Source of the DNA: Betaproteobacteria bacterium
GTDB taxonomy: Bacteria > Pseudomonadota > Gammaproteobacteria > Burkholderiales > Rhodocyclaceae
NCBI GenBank assembly: GCA_016720065.1
Contig: JADJXY010000002.1
Span: 633,001-697,000 of the forward strand
Reading direction: 5' to 3'
DNA length: 64,000 nt
The stretch's first letter is position 1. Each line of letters begins with the position of its first letter. The notes beneath the pieces are model-generated. The model did not search any database and was not told where the DNA came from. It worked only from the letters and a program-made list of their open reading frames with translations. Positions 62,301-64,000 of this stretch are shown here, piece by piece. A program made the position numbers and the translations under genes.

Positions 62301-64000
62301 GGACTCCCGACCAGGGTGCTGTTGCCATTGCCGGTCAGAAACACGGAACCGGGCCGGCCGGTGGCAGAGGCGCTGCGGGCCTGCTCCAGGGCGGTGGCGA
62401 GATCGGCTTCCTCCCCGGCGTAAAGACGGCTGTTGCCGTCGAGGACGAAGAAGAGATCCTGCCCCCCATGGCCGATCAGGACGCTGTTGCCATGCCCGCT
62501 GCCCAGGATGTCGTTGCCCGTACTGCCGGAGATGAAGTTGTTGCCCGAGACCCCCTGCGGATTGCGCCAGGGATCGGTAAAGATGGGATCGGCACCGGCG
62601 CGGACCTCCTGGTTGCCCTCGGCCAGGATGTAGCCGGTATAGACCACATCGGGAATGCCGGTCAGGGTGCGGTGCACGGTTTCCTGCGGCACGGTATCGG
62701 GCAGCGGATCGACCAGGACCGGGGCGCCGGGGAGGGTGATGCCGAGGGCGCCGGAGGTCCATTGGGTGAGATAAGCGCCGATGCCCGCCGAACTCTGGAG
62801 GGTCAGGAAATCCCGTGTCGCCCCATTGGAATCCACGGCGGTGGAGAGGACGTAGTTGACGACCACGTTGCCGACGGTCTGGCGCCAGACGCGGGGCCCG
62901 ACGTAGGCGATGGCCCCGGCGGCATCGCCGATCACGACATCGCCCAGACGGATGCGGCCCCCGCCGTCGGCATCTTCGATCCAGTCCATGCCATCGCCGG
63001 CGATGAGGGTGTAGGTGTCGTCCCCCAGACCGCCCGCCAGGGTGTCGCTGCCCCCGCCCCCCCTCAGGGTGTCATCGCCGGCGCCGCCCCGGAGCAGGTC
63101 TGCTTCGGAACCGCCTTCAAGGAGATCGTCCCCGGCACCGCCCAGGAGGGTGTCACGGCCTTCGCCGCCGAGCAGGGTGTCGGCACCGGATTGGCCTTCC
63201 AGCCAGTCGTTGCCCTGGGCACCGGAGAGGGTGTCGTCGCCGGAGGCGCCGTAGAGGTGGTCGGAATCCCCGCTCCCCTCAAGTTGATCGGCGGATACGG
63301 CGCCAAAAACAATCTGATGATCGTGGAGGCTCAGGCCGTTGCCGTCGATTTGCAGGGTTAATGGCGATCCCCCCGCGAGTCGGTGCGAGAGATCGATAAA
63401 ATCCCAATTGCCTTCAACCGTATCGCTATCCCATGGGTCGGTGTACGGTTTGTCGCCCGCAGAGATCGGCAGGTCGTTGTCGTCGCGCTGACCGCTCGCG
63501 TACTTGAGTTTCCAGGTCAAAAACGCCGCTCGATCCTGAAGGTAGAGATCGCTCAGTTCACCCGTATCGCTTGCGTCGTCGTAGCGGCTCAGGGCCTCAG
63601 CGTCGTACAGCCCGTCTGCGCCTGTGATCACGAAGGGATTGGCCTCGACCAGCGCGTATCGGTAGGCGATGTCGGTCCGGGCCCGTTCAACCAGGGTATC
63701 TACCCCGATATCAACCAGGGACTCGATCCGCACACTGCCCATCGCTCCGCGATAGGTCGTGCTGTCCTGAATGGCCTTGATCGCATCGTGCAACGCGTCT
63801 CTCGCGCTCAGATCTGCGTAGCCGGTAGCGGAGATCACCGGGGCAAGATCGGGAGAGCTTCCGAGAAACAGTTTGGCCAGCGTGTTCGCCATGTTCTCGA
63901 GGGCGTCGGCATCGTAAAGATGATTTCCTGTCGCAGCCTGGGCTGTGATCCCTGAGGCAATCAGCGGGCCAGAACCCGGAATGCGGCTGGCGACAATGGC
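56366..64000 (-). CDS. Giant RTX (haemolysin-type calcium-binding) protein, 5' end off the window
   Basis: The frame is open from the window edge to TGA at 56366, at least 2,544 codons, without a single lesion. An ATG at 63892 is internal: the 36 codons upstream (ending LYDADALEN) keep the same character. Nonapeptide GGxGxD repeats occur in several blocks, for example GDDLLEGGSEADLLRGG near the start and GGEGNDTLSGGSGADVLRGE. They alternate with FADG-containing HCBP-related segments, two cadherin-like modules with W-x-x-W ends, and a Tyr/Ser-rich part (QERYFEDGSRERTLSYSAG). The C-terminus (GLAFHFGRHGNFGGISMASA) resembles the ends of other giant RTX proteins that use type I secretion. No transporter genes are in view. 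It is probably a secreted adhesin or enzyme shell. Confidence 0.9.
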   Translation of the reverse strand, partial: AIVASRIPGSGPLIASGITAQAATGNHLYDADALENMANTLAKLFLGSSPDLAPVISATGYADLSARDALHDAIKAIQDSTTYRGAMGSVRIESLVDIGVDTLVERARTDIAYRYALVEANPFVITGADGLYDAEALSRYDDASDTGELSDLYLQDRAAFLTWKLKYASGQRDDNDLPISAGDKPYTDPWDSDTVEGNWDFIDLSHRLAGGSPLTLQIDGNGLSLHDHQIVFGAVSADQLEGSGDSDHLYGASGDDTLSGAQGNDWLEGQSGADTLLGGEGRDTLLGGAGDDLLEGGSEADLLRGGAGDDTLRGGGGSDTLAGGLGDDTYTLIAGDGMDWIEDADGGGRIRLGDVVIGDAAGAIAYVGPRVWRQTVGNVVVNYVLSTAVDSNGATRDFLTLQSSAGIGAYLTQWTSGALGITLPGAPVLVDPLPDTVPQETVHRTLTGIPDVVYTGYILAEGNQEVRAGADPIFTDPWRNPQGVSGNNFISGSTGNDILGSGHGNSVLIGHGGQDLFFVLDGNSRLYAGEEADLATALEQARSASATGRPGSVFLTGNGNSTLVGSPGNDLLLLGNGDHVAVLGPGNNLLVSGVEAFVPNDVTALGWSVTASSVNPLDITIDWGRVMLDGRGPLLSENYDGNVAYQQAVGSAGEVRIHVPGSGHNVIYAGTGQDTILLGNGSNLVIGGAGRTTVFGGTGADTVYGGTGDLAAAGRGGDDSLIGGTGNDLLLGCGGADTLFGGGGNDRLEGDGALTPAGQSGDDVLDGGAGDDGLFGGEGQDVLAGGSGEDRLFGGEGNDTLSGGSGADVLRGEAGDDVYVFLRGDSRPNALGVTDTVDDALGRNRVVLEGVGSGSGTGSGDLLITREGEALLLSQGQDRVLVLGGFAGAVASYGFADGSSLGYREMIARFGQFDASQTSPQAGADLVGGAMDDTLVASGGGSTLRGGRGDDVLVGNGGNNTYAFEWGDGRDRLVDTSPRTDAAGSALPNTLRFGAGIAAADLRVRLEGNALVVALGDDGAGGEVWIEGVSPENPLAAPIERFMFADGSVLGLAELLGDGYAGTEADEVLWGTPASDRLEGGGGRDTILAGEGDDTLIGGAGDDVLAGGAGQDSFVIDGLGDDTVQDFMAGDRMVFGEGLWPEGITARATSGSDGRPALFLEVGEGSVLLEGGFAAPAGTFAFADGQNISLTELLQRGTAQRTTLVRSGGNFVFSATAADTLSASGGDDTLSAWGVGAVLLGGSGDALLEAHGAGSTLVGGSGHDTLSAWGDDCVLVSGPGVVEMRSAGQDTRYVLTPGTSATLQGAGGGSATLWLPETLALADFSVTRAGNDLLLAARSGDTLATLAGYFSAPAEERGWVVLGGDGSARLLDDWVGSELAAGDYAADVAAAEAAFAAGLAADLQTRGRRGTAVGGLAGLDAGEGVEVPSLGYSVPVGSYRFGGLTQDSAALAAGETRLSPSLEDDVAVTTVRQTVTYPIPGYTLSRTLPGESRIVSLPLGSLPPVASGATVSFLGHVGVAGGQTLYFQPGDHPELDPRFQGGAGVSSRYLVRYPGSQETLTVASSSGTRTVEVQQALVERNITLHRLTGDDADHTVLAESPFFGTLRLGAGDDDVNLGSSAAEAGDWLSGGGWMPSFAALRAQGMGAFVSAGGGNDHIVGTDGNDVLAAGSGHDFLDGGRGADTYYAPLDGESLTVIHDSGDPAPNADFMMYGGFPLDTLVLPDGVRPEDLSVAVFDDPENPGLQLLQIRYQQGNILVAFAPPPPPGWTGLSSEAGIGVERFRFADGTVLSRDALIARATARTNAFTPAVALAGRDVQAGETIAVAGLLTAADADGDGLARFQVRLEGSGDGVLLLDGVVQEAGALLDIAAADLNVLSYRGGGAGSENRFSLRAFDGGRWSDWTSSRLAARTGATVLAPAQETAANFIPVLLARYFSAQSPVGAAIQRFEFLDRRDGEGRVLLDGLIPDESRFVVAAEDLERVRFLAMVAGEADTVMIRADDGAGWGAWTSLALAGEDEGVVRRAMTAGERVQGGSEEGILVARANNTLASGSGRQTFYLGLGSGTSHLYTSARADPDMIRFGAGVSLDSIHARVSGNDLVLEFGTQGDQAIVHNFQGGIAGGACLIGSFDTCDGNYATFSRSALGETHWRSFDAEGRPLADAWTRSNGTAGQERYFEDGSRERTLSYSAGTVRYESVEMRTADGSYHSVRQGSDGSQQIEDFDARSGATHSTGFVVRSDSRMSYDKSDSGAGEGASLITTTYTNGSSTAYSNAYSADRTNRSGWRLADGSAGYDVRDREGRQIAAGTVSADGRATLRTGGNSLQTGSAAADTLTGGAGNDFLAGGRGDDRLSLGAGHDLVAFNTGDGHDRIVLGSDGGDSVSLGGVSFDSDLWFSRSGNDLVLGVGEEDSLTFEDWYAAGSRRGITSLQIIAPALMAAANWPESAPVTRFDFQNLVDHFDAAQLESPGLQAWSFPRSLLEAGAEGSAENALGGGLAFHFGRHGNFGGISMASAQSVVSWSEFLSTGQGVGGLVPFSNEAAYLR

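Noticed and set aside
59000..63260. Regularly repeated DNA that could suggest a CRISPR array or tandem satellite
   Set aside because: The periodicity is the 27-bp coding period of RTX nonapeptides with variable codons; there are no identical direct repeats with unique spacers.
58745..63361. A 1,538-codon open frame on the plus strand opposite the RTX gene
   Set aside because: Its sequence is a Gly/Ala/Arg/His-rich mirror of the Asp/Gly repeats; high GC with GGN/GAC repeats keeps the complement open. No family-like motif or ribosome-binding site.

Overview
The window looks like chromosomal DNA of a GC-rich betaproteobacterium, most likely Rhodocyclaceae (Azospira/Dechloromonas-like; inference). 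The reasons are the acetyl-CoA synthetase locus with its symporter/kinase cluster, a phasin of polyhydroxybutyrate granules, a PEP-CTERM protein behind a sigma-54-type promoter, the dapC-dapD-pilU-dapE-prmB gene order and uniformly high-GC codon use.

Layout. 1-18.5 kb is an acetate/short-organic-acid block. It holds class I fumarase (partial) and a UPF0114 protein on the minus strand, then acs, a terminator, and a long plus-strand series: a small membrane protein, a symporter-histidine kinase fusion, a receiver-only regulator, a membrane/PAS/DnaQ-exonuclease fusion, two DUF294 putative nucleotidyltransferases (one with cNMP and CBS sensor domains), a catalytically degenerate DnaQ-like protein, and two VC_2705-type sodium/solute symporters each with a DUF4212 small subunit. 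A GTAAG-N6-GTAAG type repeat precedes acs and recurs upstream of the second symporter operon. 18.5-21.7 kb carries a TPR protein, a small membrane protein, tRNA-Ser(GGA), a truncated IS110-type transposase and a Phd/YefM-ParE type toxin-antitoxin pair. 21.9-26.4 kb is a five-gene minus-strand operon (qorB-like, DODA-type dioxygenase, cytochrome b561, two YceI proteins) divergent from a LysR regulator. 26.4-32.2 kb holds gstA, a PQQ-type dehydrogenase, a UPF0149 protein, phaP with two probable PhaR operators, and a cupin/creA/exonuclease-GIY-YIG operon. 32.3-43 kb holds purL, an orphan HicA-like gene, the PEP-CTERM gene, and prmB, dapE, pilU, dapD and dapC.

Two inverted copies of a ~167-bp non-coding element with terminal inverted repeats (MITE-like) lie at 40.83-41.00 and 49.16-49.32 kb. 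The first sits between dapD and pilU.

From 42.7 to 56.2 kb nearly every long gene (dapC, two substrate-binding proteins, a LivK-like protein, a methyltransferase, deaD, cytochrome c, a glycosyltransferase) carries single-base indels, mostly in C/G runs, or in-frame stops. Genes on both sides are intact. I read this as a low-quality stretch of assembly rather than mass pseudogenisation. The window ends inside a giant intact RTX protein gene (more than 2,540 codons, 5' end off the window) followed 7 nt later by the glycosyltransferase.

The most interesting unexplained system is the 4.1-15.8 kb cluster, which combines transporter-like sensing, putative nucleotidyltransferases, an active-looking exonuclease fused to a membrane sensor and a dead exonuclease.
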